Part shown: positions 1 to 9,466 of the stretch, piece after piece | Layout of the letters: every line of letters begins with the position of its first letter | Numbering within the stretch: the first letter of the stretch is position 1 | Notes under the pieces: generated by a model | What the model saw: the letters and a program-made list of their open reading frames with translations, nothing else | Database searches by the model: none | Told to the model about the DNA's origin: nothing | Program-made: the position numbers and the translations under genes | From: Flavobacteriales bacterium UBA5040 | Lineage (GTDB): Bacteria; Bacteroidota; Bacteroidia; Flavobacteriales; Weeksellaceae | Direction: 5' to 3' | Assembly (NCBI GenBank): GCA_002415135.1 | Contig: DIBY01000022.1 | Span: forward strand, 208,113-272,112 | Length of the DNA: 64,000 nt

Positions 1-67
1 TTCTTAAAAATTTCCATAAATTTGAATTCTTTATTACACGAGAATTTTAAAACCTTATTTATAGATT

Positions 68-1333
68 ATGGATCCAATTTTTGACCTCATTGAACAGGAA
101 AGACAAAGACAAACACATGGTATTGAACTGATTGCTTCTGAAAATTTTGTTTCAGAAAATGTAATGAAAGCGGTAGGAAGTGTTTTGACCAATAAATATG
201 CGGAAGGATATCCCGGTAAAAGATATTACGGAGGTTGTGAAGTGGTTGATGAGATCGAAACTTTAGCCATCGACAGAGCCAAAGAATTATTTGGGGTGGA
301 GTATGCTAACGTACAGCCTCACTCAGGATCACAAGCCAATGCTGCCATTTATCTTTCAGTTTTAAAACCAGGTGATAAAATATTAGGTCTGGATTTATCG
401 ATGGGTGGACATTTAACCCACGGATCTTTCGTTAACTTTTCTGGAATTCAGTATGAGGCGAATTTCTATGGCGTGGATCGTGAAAGTGGTTTAATTGATT
501 ACGATGCGATGCGTCAGAAAGCCTTGGAAGTGAAACCTAAAATGTTGATCGCAGGTTATTCAGCGTATTCAAGAGATATTGATTTTAAAAAATTTAGGGA
601 AGTGGCGGATGAAGTTGGAGCGACTTTATGGGCTGATATTGCTCACCCAGCAGGACTGATCGCCAAAGGATTGTTGAGCTCGCCTTTTGAACATTGTCAT
701 GTTGTTTCTACCACGACGCACAAAACATTGCGTGGTCCAAGAGGTGGATTGATTATGATGGGCAAAGACTTTGAAAATACCTATGGTCACAAAACGCCGA
801 AAGGGGAAATCAAAATGATGAGTCAGGTTTTGAATGGATCTGTATTCCCAGGGATTCAGGGTGGTCCGTTGGAGCATGTGATTGCTGGAAAAGCTGTTGC
901 GTTTGCGGAAGCGATCGATGACAAATTCTTAGTGTACATGAAACAGGTGGTTGCTAACGCTCGTGCTTTAGCAAAAGCGATGATGGCAGAAGGATTCGAT
1001 ATCGTAAGCGGTGGAACCGATAATCACCTGATGTTGGTAGATCTTCGAAATAAAAATGTCAACGGTAAAGAAACAGAAAAAGCTTTGGTGAAAGCAGATA
1101 TTACCTGTAACAAAAACATGGTTCCGTTTGATGATAAATCTGCGTTTACAACCTCAGGGATACGTTTGGGAACAGCCGCTATCACGACCAGAGGTTTAAA
1201 AGAAGCGGATATGGAAGTTTTGGCTGGATTAATTAACGATGTCGTGATGAATATCAATGATGATCACAAAATTGGTGAGGTTCGCAAGAAAGTGAATCAG
1301 ATGATGGAAGGGAAGGCTTTGTTTAATTATTAA
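68..1333 (+). CDS. glyA: Serine hydroxymethyltransferase
   Basis: This cytosolic PLP enzyme interconverts serine and glycine and charges tetrahydrofolate with a one-carbon unit. At 421 residues it has the usual bacterial GlyA length. The N-terminal ELIASENF motif, the YPGKRYYGG substrate loop (about residues 49-57) and the PLP-lysine motif TTTHKTLRGPRGG are all present, with the Schiff-base lysine at K219. The ATG start gives the normal N-terminus. It is a stand-alone gene: a good hairpin terminator follows 50 bp after the stop and the next gene is more than 1 kb away. Identification is secure. Confidence 0.97.
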   Translation: MDPIFDLIEQERQRQTHGIELIASENFVSENVMKAVGSVLTNKYAEGYPGKRYYGGCEVVDEIETLAIDRAKELFGVEYANVQPHSGSQANAAIYLSVLKPGDKILGLDLSMGGHLTHGSFVNFSGIQYEANFYGVDRESGLIDYDAMRQKALEVKPKMLIAGYSAYSRDIDFKKFREVADEVGATLWADIAHPAGLIAKGLLSSPFEHCHVVSTTTHKTLRGPRGGLIMMGKDFENTYGHKTPKGEIKMMSQVLNGSVFPGIQGGPLEHVIAGKAVAFAEAIDDKFLVYMKQVVANARALAKAMMAEGFDIVSGGTDNHLMLVDLRNKNVNGKETEKALVKADITCNKNMVPFDDKSAFTTSGIRLGTAAITTRGLKEADMEVLAGLINDVVMNINDDHKIGEVRKKVNQMMEGKALFNY

Positions 1334-1384
1334 TTAAGAGACGAATAGATGATAGATAATAGAGTTTAATTATCGACAGAGATT

Positions 1385-1426
1385 CAAATTCATTGCTTTG
1401 CTAGAGGCAGTGAATTTGTTTTTTTT
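1385..1426 (+). terminator. Intrinsic terminator of glyA
   Basis: The arms CAAATTCA (1385-1392) and TGAATTTG (1411-1418) pair perfectly and are followed by eight T residues. The arms are the same as those of the dispersed stem-loop repeats further downstream (2082-2131), but the loop differs. Confidence 0.75.
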
Positions 1427-1520
1427 GACTTAGTTCCGCAATGATTGACTTAGATGCTGGTTTGGATTGGTTAAGACGAGAGACTGATAGATGTAGATTA
1501 TAGGGTTAGACATTTTAAAA

Positions 1521-1895
1521 AAATAAAATTCATTTTCCCCAACCCTAAAGGGAGTGAATTTGATTTTTTACAAAGCTTCAATTTCAGGACGAAATCAGAG
1601 TTGACTTCGGAGATTTTTGTGTTAAGAAAAACCTTGAAAAAGTTCGCCGATTCAAATGAAAAGTATAAAAGAATGAGGCAAATTTGTATTTCTTCCTATA
1701 CAACTCTTTCAACAAGCTATACTTAAAAATTTCCAGTGTTTGAAGCGCGGGCATAATTTAATAATTGAAGCGAAACCTTCGTTTCCGCGCAAGTCTCGTC
1801 TTTAAAGCGAGATAAATAATAGAAATTTACTTAGAAGAAATTCAAATTTTTTAACAAAAAGATCCAGTCTGTAACTTTTTGTTTCAAGACAAACC
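1521..1895 (+). repeat. Dispersed palindromic repeat, copy 1 (glyA-recX spacer)
   Basis: This stretch starts with a stem-loop whose loop contains CCCCAACCCTAAAGGGAG (about 1537-1554). A larger nested palindrome follows, with arms GCGCGG (1745-1750) and CCGCGC (1785-1790). It ends with a degenerate TTTCAAGACAAA hairpin. Much of it recurs at 2082-2420 as a direct repeat. Nothing in 1334-2539 looks like a gene. The short open frames here are repeat-encoded. Confidence 0.8.
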
Positions 1896-2081
1896 ATTGA
1901 AAATGGTTCGCTGATTCTATTAAAAAAATATAAAATAGGAAGCAAAAAGTAAGGCTAAGAAAAGAACGCTAATTATTTGTGCAGCCAGACCGAGGGAAAT
2001 TTGTTATTCTAGAAATACAATATACAACGGTTCAGGCCATAGGATTTTATTGGATCTTAAAACAGACTTCGATCAGAAAAT

Positions 2082-2515
2082 AAAAATCAAATTCATTGAC
2101 CCCAACCCTAAAGGGAGTGAATTTGATTTTTTACAGAGTTTCGATTTAAGGACGAAATCAGAGTCGACTTCGGAGATTTTTGTGTTAAGAAAAATTTGTA
2201 TTTCTTCCTATCCAACTCTTTCAACAAACTATACTTAAAAATTTCCAGTGTTTGAAGCGCGGGCATAATTTAATAATCGAAGCGAAACCTTCGTTCCGCG
2301 CAAGTTTGGAAATTGTCTTAGAAGAAATTCACATTTTTTAACAAAAAGATCCAAGTCTTGAATTTTTGGTTCTTTTGTTTCAAGACAAAAGAATAGTAGA
2401 AAAGGTCGACTATGGGATTTGTTTTTAACGTCTTACTTCTTCGTTCCTTCTCGCAAAGACACCGCTTTCTCGATTTTTTGTTACTTTTGCAACAAGACAA
2501 AAGTAAAGTTAATAA
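2082..2515 (+). repeat. Dispersed palindromic repeat, copy 2
   Basis: The first part (2082-2131) is a perfect hairpin with arms AAAAATCAAATTCA and TGAATTTGATTTTT around the conserved CCCCAACCCTAAAGGGAG loop. A nested palindrome follows with GCGCGG (2257-2262) and CCGCGC (2296-2301). Next is a hairpin with arms TTCTTTTGT (2370-2378) and ACAAAAGAA (2385-2393) around TTCAAG. A related hairpin with arms TTACTTTTG and CAAAAGTAA lies around 2480-2510, just before recX. Relative to copy 1, about 50 bp in the middle are missing. Confidence 0.8.
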
Positions 2516-2539
2516 TAATCAGCTTTTTCTATTCCTCCT

Positions 2540-3007
2540 ATGAATGAAAAAAAATCCTATACCTTCCTCGAAATAAAACAAAAGCTGGTCAACTATTGTG
2601 TTTATCAGGATCGTTGTCATAAAGAAGTAGAGCAAAAGATGTGGGATTATTTATTGATTCCCGAAGCTAAAGAGGAGATCCTTCTCTATTTAATGAGGGA
2701 GAATTACCTGAATGAAGAGCGCTTTACCCGTAGTTATATTAGGGGGAAATTCTACATGAAATCCTGGGGACGCAATAAAATCAGAAATCATCTAAAGTTT
2801 AAAGGCGTACCGCAAAAGTTGATTAATAGTTGTTTTGATGAGATTGATGAGGGTGATTATCAAAAGACCTTGGCTAAACTGTTTCACAATTATTCCTCCA
2901 AAATAAAGGGATTGCAGGTTTATCAGAAAAATGCTAAGACGATTAAGTATTTGTTGGGAAAAGGGTTTGAATATGAGGAGATTAGGAGGGTTATTGAGGA
3001 GGAGTGA
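2540..3007 (+). CDS. recX: Regulatory protein RecX
   Basis: RecX binds RecA filaments and restrains their recombinase and coprotease activity. The 155-residue product is all-helical and matches the three-repeat RecX fold. Recognisable family blocks are REN-YLNEERFTRSYIRGK (about residues 52-70) followed by WGRNKIRNHLKFKGV (about 76-90), and C-terminal GKGFEYEEIRRVIEE. The ATG start follows a repeat spacer. recA is not nearby, which is common in this phylum. A repeat of the GTGAATGGTGAAT type begins within about 25 bp of the stop codon. Confidence 0.9.
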   Translation: MNEKKSYTFLEIKQKLVNYCVYQDRCHKEVEQKMWDYLLIPEAKEEILLYLMRENYLNEERFTRSYIRGKFYMKSWGRNKIRNHLKFKGVPQKLINSCFDEIDEGDYQKTLAKLFHNYSSKIKGLQVYQKNAKTIKYLLGKGFEYEEIRRVIEEE

Positions 3008-3009
3008 CG

Positions 3010-3960
3010 GTGGCGCTGATGAATTCGAGTGAATGGTGAATAAGTGAGTAGCGAATTTTGAAGAGCCAAGTGAAAAGGTAAAAGAGCCAGAGTAATTGCG
3101 AATGAGTGAATGATGCATTTTGAATTATTGGTACGCTCCAGAGGAGCGGTATATGTGTAGAAAATGTTGTGAAATATTTCAGTTCGGCTCCAGAGGAGCC
3201 GTATTTTTTTTTGTGATAGGTGGTAAGTGCTGGGTGAAAGATGGGTTGGAAAAACCTTGACAAGGTTGAGTTTGGATGAATTTTAAAGAGCCAAGTGAAA
3301 AGGTAAAAGAGCCAAGGTAATTGCAAATGCGTGAATGATGTATTTTGAATTATTGGTACGCTCCAGAGGAGCGGTATATGTGTAGAAAATGTTGTGAAAT
3401 AGTTAGGTTCGGCTCCAGAGGAGCCGTATTTTTTTTGTGATAGGTGGTAAGTGCTGGATGAAAGATGAGTAGGAAAAACCTTGTCAAGGTTGAGTCTGGA
3501 TGAATTTTAAAGAGGCAAGTGAAAAGGTAAAAGAACCAAGGTAATTGCAAATGAGTGAATGATGCATTTTGAATTATGGGTACGCTCCGGAGGAGCGGTA
3601 TATGTGTAGAAAATATAGTGAAATATTTCGGCTCGGCTCCAGAGGAGACGTATTTTTTTTGTGATAGGTGGTAAGTGCTGGATGAAAGATGAGTAGGAAA
3701 AACCTTGTCAAGGTTGAGTCTGGATGAATTTTAAAGAGGCAAGTGAAAAGGTAAAAGAGCCAAGGTAATTGCAAATGAGTGAATTTTGAATTATTGGTAC
3801 GCTCCAGAGGAGCGGTATATGTGTAGAAAATGTTGTGAAATATTTAGGTTCGGCTCCAGAGGAGCCGTATTTTTTTTGGTGATAGGTAGTAAGCGCTGGG
3901 TGAAAGATGGGCTGGAGAAACCTTGTCAAGGTTTGGAACCTTGACAAGGTTGAATGTGGA
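3010..3960 (+). repeat. Tandem array of four ~220-bp repeats after recX
   Basis: Four units recur with the anchor GGTACGCTCC at 3130, 3355, 3579 and 3796, giving periods of 225, 224 and 217 bp. Each unit holds two small hairpins, CGCTCC-AGA-GGAGCG and CGGCTCC-AGA-GGAGCCG. It also holds a block containing GAGCCAAGTGAAAAGG and an ACCTTGTCAAGGT palindrome. The second unit pair differs mainly by point changes. Open frames on the minus strand repeat with the units and are not genes. A further repeat (GCTTCGTCG...CTCGCAATGACG, 4071-4103) lies before the next gene; the rest of 3961-4258 shows nothing else. Confidence 0.9.
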
Positions 3961-4258
3961 TTAATTTTAAAGAGCGACGTAAAAACAAGAGAGCGTCAAG
4001 GTATATGAATTGGATGTTGGGTTGTTAAGATTGAGATAGTACTAGAAAATTAAATGGTGCTCAACAGGTTGCTTCGTCGTTCGTTCCTTACTCCTCGCAA
4101 TGACGTGGTTGGTTTGGTTAAAGAACGGTGTTTTGGGCGGTATTGTTATGGAATTAGGGAGCGTTTAGAAAAAAAAGTGACATAATTGAAATAATTTTAA
4201 TTAATTTGCATAAGTATTCCTAAAAAACACACCGTTCACCTCAATTGATTATAACGCT

Positions 4259-4900
4259 ATGAAGAAAATTATTATACTTGTCACAGTTTTCCTATTGGGC
4301 ATGGTGAGTGGACAACAATTCAAATACGGAGTTACCGGGAATTTTCATAAAGGATCGATCGTCGGTGTTCATGACGTGTCTAAGGGTGCTTATGGTGGTG
4401 GTCTCGGCGTTTTTGCGCAGTGGTCACTGGTTGAAAATGATGTTTTTGATTCTGCCTGGCTGTACATCACACCGCAAATTGAATATCATATGGCTGGAGA
4501 GATCGCGAAAGCAGAAGAGAATGTATTCGGCGTGCAAAAGTTTCATCATGATTATGTGGCCATGCAGGTGTACCTGAAATGGTTCTTTCACCAGGGAAAT
4601 ATGAAACGTGATCTATTTCTGTTCGCTGGTCCACGCATTGAATATCTGGTCCGTGAAAAGCGAGAAGTGGATCCCGCTTATGATCTTGCTTATTTTCAAT
4701 ACAATAAAGACGATGAGATCAATAAGTTCGGCTATGGAATTTCCTTTGGTGTCGGTCTGAAAGTTTCGCAACAGTTTGAAGCATTTTTAAGATATGACCG
4801 TGGCTTTAGCAAGGTTTATCCTAATAATGATACGAGAAATACTTATAACCGAATGTTGGGGGTAGGTCTTAACTATTACCTGAATGAAAACTGGTGGTAA
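4259..4900 (+). CDS. Predicted outer-membrane beta-barrel protein
   Basis: The 213-residue product starts with a Sec signal peptide (MKKIIILVTVFLLGMVSG, cleavage likely near residue 18-19). The mature part is rich in alternating polar/aromatic strands such as LYITPQIEYHMA, LFLFAGPRIEYLV and FGYGISFGVGLKV, and it ends with aromatic residues (NENWW). This pattern is typical of small outer-membrane barrels. It lies 70 bp upstream of the wza-like gene on the same strand. A role in polysaccharide export or surface anchoring is therefore possible but only inferred. No specific family is recognised. Confidence 0.65.
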   Translation: MKKIIILVTVFLLGMVSGQQFKYGVTGNFHKGSIVGVHDVSKGAYGGGLGVFAQWSLVENDVFDSAWLYITPQIEYHMAGEIAKAEENVFGVQKFHHDYVAMQVYLKWFFHQGNMKRDLFLFAGPRIEYLVREKREVDPAYDLAYFQYNKDDEINKFGYGISFGVGLKVSQQFEAFLRYDRGFSKVYPNNDTRNTYNRMLGVGLNYYLNENWW

Positions 4901-4923
4901 AACGGCTAAAGCTTACGTCAGCG

Positions 4924-4952
4924 TTGTACTGCTAAAAATAGTTTTACATTTG
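4924..4952 (+). promoter_or_regulatory. Bacteroidota-type promoter of the wza-wzc operon
   Basis: A TTG at 4924-4926 is separated by 18 bp from TACATTTG (4945-4952). This is a perfect match to the TAnnTTTG -7 box used by the primary sigma factor of this phylum. Transcription would start about 10-15 bp before the wza ATG at 4971. Confidence 0.65.
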
Positions 4953-4970
4953 TAGTTCTAAAAACAAGAA

Positions 4971-5771
4971 ATGAAGAGATCCTTCTCCGTATTTATTATC
5001 CTTATTTTAATCGCTTTTCAAGCCTGTAAACCGAAGCAGAATATTGTGTATCTATCCAACAATAACTTTGAAGAGGAGGTGTCGCAGGCGAAGTATGTGG
5101 GTCTTCATATTCAGGAGGGCGACCGTTTACAAATTCTGGTATCGGCTTTTGAAGAGATCGCGGTTCGTCCGTTTAATCAATCTACGATGGCTGCGACAGG
5201 ATCTTCGGGTAGCGGCAGCGCTGGTGGAGGTGGAGGCGGTTCGGCAACCGAATATACGGTCACGACCGATGGTACGATTGTATTTCCCGTTTTGGGCAGC
5301 ATTTACTGCAAAGGCATGACCAAACAACAACTTAAACAAGATATTGAAAGCCGCTTAAAAAGATACCTTACCGATCCAATGGTGACGGTGACGCTGACTA
5401 ATTTTAATTTTTCTGTTTTAGGAGAGGTGGGAAGTCCAGGTCAGAAAACGAGTACTTCTGAAAAACTCAATGTTTTACAAGCAATAGCTTTGGCTGGAGA
5501 CATCAGCTATCAAGGAAACAAAACAAGTGTCAAACTCATTCGGTATTCAGAGGAAGAAGGCAAAGACAAAGTACTGTCGCTCGACCTGTCTGAAGCGTCT
5601 ATCGTGAATTCTCCCTACTATTATCTCCAACAAAATGATATTCTTTATGTAGAGCCCGACCGCAATAAGCAGGTATCGGTGAATACCAATTCCAATGTGG
5701 ATAACTGGATCAAGTATGGAGGAGTCGGTTTAGGCTTATTGACTTTAATTTTAACATTAACCCGTAAATAA
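4971..5771 (+). CDS. Wza-like polysaccharide export lipoprotein
   Basis: This is the outer-membrane export component for surface polysaccharide. The 266-residue product has a lipoprotein signal with a lipobox-like cysteine (FQAC, about residue 19). A Poly_export domain follows (EYTVTTDGTIVFPVLGSI at about 96-113), then an SLBB-type segment (FNFSVLGEVGSPG at about 144-156). A hydrophobic helix sits near the C-terminus (about 247-262). It carries a Gly/Ser-rich insert (about residues 77-91) inside the export domain. The wzc-like gene begins 6 bp downstream, so the two are probably cotranscribed. Confidence 0.88.
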   Translation: MKRSFSVFIILILIAFQACKPKQNIVYLSNNNFEEEVSQAKYVGLHIQEGDRLQILVSAFEEIAVRPFNQSTMAATGSSGSGSAGGGGGGSATEYTVTTDGTIVFPVLGSIYCKGMTKQQLKQDIESRLKRYLTDPMVTVTLTNFNFSVLGEVGSPGQKTSTSEKLNVLQAIALAGDISYQGNKTSVKLIRYSEEEGKDKVLSLDLSEASIVNSPYYYLQQNDILYVEPDRNKQVSVNTNSNVDNWIKYGGVGLGLLTLILTLTRK

Positions 5772-5777
5772 AATTTA

Positions 5778-8102
5778 ATGGAACTTTTGGAAAACTCCGA
5801 ACCGTTAAAGCGGACGAAGACGGTTAATATTAAAAAAGAAATAGGGAAGTATCTGAAGAAGTGGCCCTGGTTTTTGCTCAGTCTGGCCCTCTTCTACAGT
5901 GGGGCAAGAATCTATCTTAAATATACCCAGGCGCAATACAACAGTAAAACCTCTCTTAAACTTCGCGAATCCAAAGGCAACAGTACAGCGTTGAGTGATC
6001 TTAAAAATCTGGGAATGGGAGTGAGTGGGGATAATGAGCTTCAGGGCGAAACCACCATTATTGTATCGAAACCGATTCTGGAAACGGTGGTTCAAAACCT
6101 TAACTTGGGGGTCAGCTTTTTTAGTTTAGGTAAAATTAAAGAGGTAGAACTATATAAAGAAAACAGCCCTGTTAGCGGGAAGATCCTCAGTTTGAATCAG
6201 CCCGATGGTTTTGGCAGTGCCAGTTATACTATTGAACCGGTGGGCGCGAATTCCTATAAACTGTCAGGATCCAACACGCAGTATCGTTTTGGGACGCCGG
6301 CGAAATTTCCGTTTGGAATGGTCCAGTTGAATGTTAAACCAGGCGTTCAGCTGAGAGATCAGATCAAAGTCGTTTTTAAAAGTGTGCAATCGGCCGTGGC
6401 AGGCTTAGAAGGTAGTATTTCCGTTAATCTTCCAGAGAATAAAGGACTGCTGATGGATGTTTTCATGGTGGGACCGGTGCCGAAGAAATCAGAAGATATC
6501 TTAAACGAACTGGCGAAACAGTATATCATCGATGGGGTGAACGATAAGAACCAGGAAGCTAAAAATACGCAGGATTTCATTAATGAAAGACTGGAAGTGA
6601 TCAGTGAAGATCTTTCGGGCATTGAAGGCGAGAAAGAACGATTCAAACAGTCCAATCAAATTACTGATTTAAATACCCAGGCAGGTGCGGCGGTAACTAA
6701 GGCTGATGAAAATACCAAAATTATTTTGACCCAATCGATGCAACTGGATCTGGTAAATTCCGTTTTATCCGCCAGTGCCAGTGAGCAGTTATTGCCAACG
6801 GGTATGGGCTTACCGGCTGGAGCAGAAAGTACGATAGGGGAATATAACAACCTGTTGTTAACGCGCAACAGAGTCTTGAAACAGGCGACGGGTGAGAATC
6901 CAGCAGTGATTCAGATCAATAAAGATATTGTTGCTACAAAGAATTTAATCCGTAAAAATCTACTGGAATCCCGGGAAACTTTGCAGTTGCAAATCGCTCA
7001 AGCCAATGCACAACTCAATTTGGCTAAAAGCAATATCAGTAAATATCCGACCCAGGAAAAAATGTTCCGGAGTATCGACCGGCAGCAAACGCTGAAAGAA
7101 CAGCTTTATCTCTATCTTTTACAGAAAAGAGAAGAAAACGCCATCACTTTAGCGGTAACGGCGCCCAAAGCAAAGATCATTAATCCAGCTTACACGACGG
7201 GCATTGTAAAACCCAACGCCAAGCGGATCATGAACGGTGCACTGACGGCAGGTTTTCTGTTGCCTTTGATCTTTCTGATCGTCTGGAATTCATTGGATAC
7301 GAAAGTACACACCAAGGAACATATTATGGCGCTGATGCCGGTAACCGCAGTCGTGATCGCAGAAGTCCCGATGATCACGGATGGAAATACGGTCGTTCAT
7401 CCGAATGACTTTTCTACGTTTGCGGAATCCTTCCGGATCTTGAGTTCCAATCTCAAATACCTCTTAAAGGCAAAGAAAAGCAAAGATGGCGATGTCGTGC
7501 TGGTCACGTCGTCTATTAAAGGCGAAGGAAAAACGACCGTTTCCATTAATACCGCCCTTACTTTAGCCGGAAAAAGCAAGGTGATTATTATCGGAGCAGA
7601 TATCCGAAACCCCCAGCTTCACCGTTTTGTACGTGGAAAAAATATTGGACTGACCGATTATCTGATGTCCGATAAAACAGTACCCGATTCGTATATCGTA
7701 CCTTCTAAAGTGAATGAAAATCTGGATGTGCTCTTTAGTGGGCAGATCGCACCCAATCCGAATGATCTGTTGGATATGGATAAATTTACGGAGATGATCA
7801 CCTACCTTAAAACGCAGTATGACTATGTCGTTCTGGATTCGGCGCCGGTCATGTTGGTGAGTGATACGCTTCAACTGGTAGAGAAATCTGATGTATTGCT
7901 GTATGTAGTACGGTCAGAATTCACGGAAAAGGGGATGATCGATTTTGCGGCAGGTTTCCAGATCGAAAATCAGATCAGCAATATGGCTTTTGTACTGAAC
8001 AGTGTGAAACCGGAAAATACGCGGTATGGGAAGAAGTATGGGTATGGGTATTATTCTTATACGCATGAGTTGGAGAAGAAGTGGTGGGAGAGGTTTATAT
8101 AA
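5778..8102 (+). CDS. Wzc-like chain-length regulator and BY-kinase
   Basis: This inner-membrane protein couples polysaccharide assembly with export by cycles of autophosphorylation. The 774-residue product has a first membrane helix near residues 33-50, a Wzz-type periplasmic region with coiled-coil segments, and a second helix at about 485-505. The cytoplasmic kinase domain shows Walker A (GEGKTT from G582), Walker A' (IIIGADIRNP) and Walker B (YVVLDSAPV). The last 26 residues form a tyrosine-rich tail (YGKKYGYGYYSY), the usual autophosphorylation cluster. The domain order matches fused Wzc proteins rather than split CapA/CapB pairs. Confidence 0.92.
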   Translation: MELLENSEPLKRTKTVNIKKEIGKYLKKWPWFLLSLALFYSGARIYLKYTQAQYNSKTSLKLRESKGNSTALSDLKNLGMGVSGDNELQGETTIIVSKPILETVVQNLNLGVSFFSLGKIKEVELYKENSPVSGKILSLNQPDGFGSASYTIEPVGANSYKLSGSNTQYRFGTPAKFPFGMVQLNVKPGVQLRDQIKVVFKSVQSAVAGLEGSISVNLPENKGLLMDVFMVGPVPKKSEDILNELAKQYIIDGVNDKNQEAKNTQDFINERLEVISEDLSGIEGEKERFKQSNQITDLNTQAGAAVTKADENTKIILTQSMQLDLVNSVLSASASEQLLPTGMGLPAGAESTIGEYNNLLLTRNRVLKQATGENPAVIQINKDIVATKNLIRKNLLESRETLQLQIAQANAQLNLAKSNISKYPTQEKMFRSIDRQQTLKEQLYLYLLQKREENAITLAVTAPKAKIINPAYTTGIVKPNAKRIMNGALTAGFLLPLIFLIVWNSLDTKVHTKEHIMALMPVTAVVIAEVPMITDGNTVVHPNDFSTFAESFRILSSNLKYLLKAKKSKDGDVVLVTSSIKGEGKTTVSINTALTLAGKSKVIIIGADIRNPQLHRFVRGKNIGLTDYLMSDKTVPDSYIVPSKVNENLDVLFSGQIAPNPNDLLDMDKFTEMITYLKTQYDYVVLDSAPVMLVSDTLQLVEKSDVLLYVVRSEFTEKGMIDFAAGFQIENQISNMAFVLNSVKPENTRYGKKYGYGYYSYTHELEKKWWERFI

Positions 8103-8114
8103 AGTTTTGTTTTT

Positions 8115-8345
8115 TATAGTTCTTTTGTCTTGAAACAAAAGAACCAAAAATTCAAGACCTTGATCTTTTTGCTAAAAAATTAATATTTCTTCTGAGAAAA
8201 TTCCTAAACTTGCGCGGATATGTAACTTGCGCTTCGAATGTAAATTATTGTCCGCGCTTCGAACAGAAGGAATTTTTGAGTGTTGCTAATTGAAAAGTGT
8301 CGCTGAAGAAATTTTAATTTTTCTTCACGCAAAAATCTCCTAAGT
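8115..8345 (-). repeat. Inverted copy of the large palindromic repeat (wzc-wzm spacer)
   Basis: Read on the minus strand this is the same element as in the array at 9467-11725. The terminal hairpin has arms GTTCTTTTGT and ACAAAAGAAC around TTCAAG. The GC-rich palindrome arms GCGCGGA and TCCGCGC lie near 8212-8265. In other copies the hairpin arms are TTACTTTTTGT and ACAAAAAGTAA, so both arms changed together. The rest of 8103-8556 shows no gene. A short palindrome, AGGTTGACAAACCT, lies just before wzm (about 8529-8542). Confidence 0.75.
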
Positions 8346-8556
8346 CGAGCTTTTAGTGGAAATCAAAATATTAATATAGTAATACGGTGAGCAAAAAAAG
8401 TGCAGAAAAAATAAATAGGTATCGATTTTACGGGTACTTTTTTTCCGTGATTCTTTTAGGTTTATTATCGCACCTTGTAACAGAATAAAAAATTACTTGT
8501 TAAAAATCAATTTCATTATCAAGTTTACAGGTTGACAAACCTACATTAAAAAAACA

Positions 8557-9405
8557 ATGACAAACGAAAAGCAGCCTACTTATTTTATCAATTCGAAACA
8601 ATCGGTGTTTTCGCTGAACTTGAAAGAGGTTTGGGATTACCGGGATCTTTTGCTGATGCTGGTGAAAAAGGATTTTATTACTTTTTATAAACAGACGGTT
8701 TTAGGACCGTTGTGGTTTATTGTACAGCCGTTGTTGACGACGGTGATCTACGTGATCCTTTTTGGGAATATTGCGAAGTTGTCGACGGATGGAGTACCAC
8801 AGGTGTTATTTTACCTGTCTGGAATTACGGTGTGGAATTATTTCTCCGAAAGTTTAACCAAAACCTCTTCGGTGTTTACGGCCAATGCCGGAATGTTTGG
8901 GAAAGTCTATTTTCCACGGCTTATTATGCCACTGTCCATCGTGGCGTCATCGCTCATGAAGTTTGCGGTGCAGTTTGGGATCTTCGCGATCGTCCTTTTA
9001 TACTTCGTCGTGTTTACCGATGAGGTACAACCCAATATCTGGATGCTTTTTACACCGGTTTTAATTTTATTAATGGCCATGTTTGCCTTAGGAATGGGCA
9101 TGATTTTCTCGTCACTGACCACGAAATATAAAGATCTGACCTTCCTGCTTACTTTTGGAATTCAGTTGTTTATGTATATCACGCCGGTGGTTTATCCGAT
9201 TTCTGCTTTACCGGAGAAATTCAGATTTCTGGTATATATGAATCCTTTGTCTTCGATCTTTGAATGTTTCCGGTACGCCTTTCTAGGATCGGGGAGTTTT
9301 GATCTGATGAATATTCTTTGGAGCAGTATTTTTATTACCGCGATTCTCATCGTAGGGACGGTTATTTTTAATAAAGTGGAGAAGAGTTTTATGGATACGG
9401 TTTAA
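8557..9405 (+). CDS. wzm: ABC-2 type polysaccharide exporter permease (Wzm-like)
   Basis: This is the membrane half of an ABC transporter that flips finished O-polysaccharide or a similar glycan across the inner membrane. The 282-residue product has an amphipathic N-terminal stretch (KEVWDYRDLLLMLVKKDF), the family block TVLGPLWFIVQPLL, and about six membrane helices, as in the ABC2_membrane family. Its ATPase partner is normally the next gene, but here it is 2.6 kb away beyond a tandem repeat array. ATG start; the reading frame is intact. Confidence 0.88.
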   Translation: MTNEKQPTYFINSKQSVFSLNLKEVWDYRDLLLMLVKKDFITFYKQTVLGPLWFIVQPLLTTVIYVILFGNIAKLSTDGVPQVLFYLSGITVWNYFSESLTKTSSVFTANAGMFGKVYFPRLIMPLSIVASSLMKFAVQFGIFAIVLLYFVVFTDEVQPNIWMLFTPVLILLMAMFALGMGMIFSSLTTKYKDLTFLLTFGIQLFMYITPVVYPISALPEKFRFLVYMNPLSSIFECFRYAFLGSGSFDLMNILWSSIFITAILIVGTVIFNKVEKSFMDTV

Positions 9406-9466
9406 GCCTTAAGCCGATGGACAGGATGACAGAGAACAGGAGAACCAGAGAATAGAGAATTATTAA

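Noticed and set aside
2991..3947. Four minus-strand open frames of 66-111 codons with similar N-termini
   Set aside because: They recur with the 220-bp tandem repeat, have repeat-derived composition and no protein family, so they are read-throughs of the repeat.
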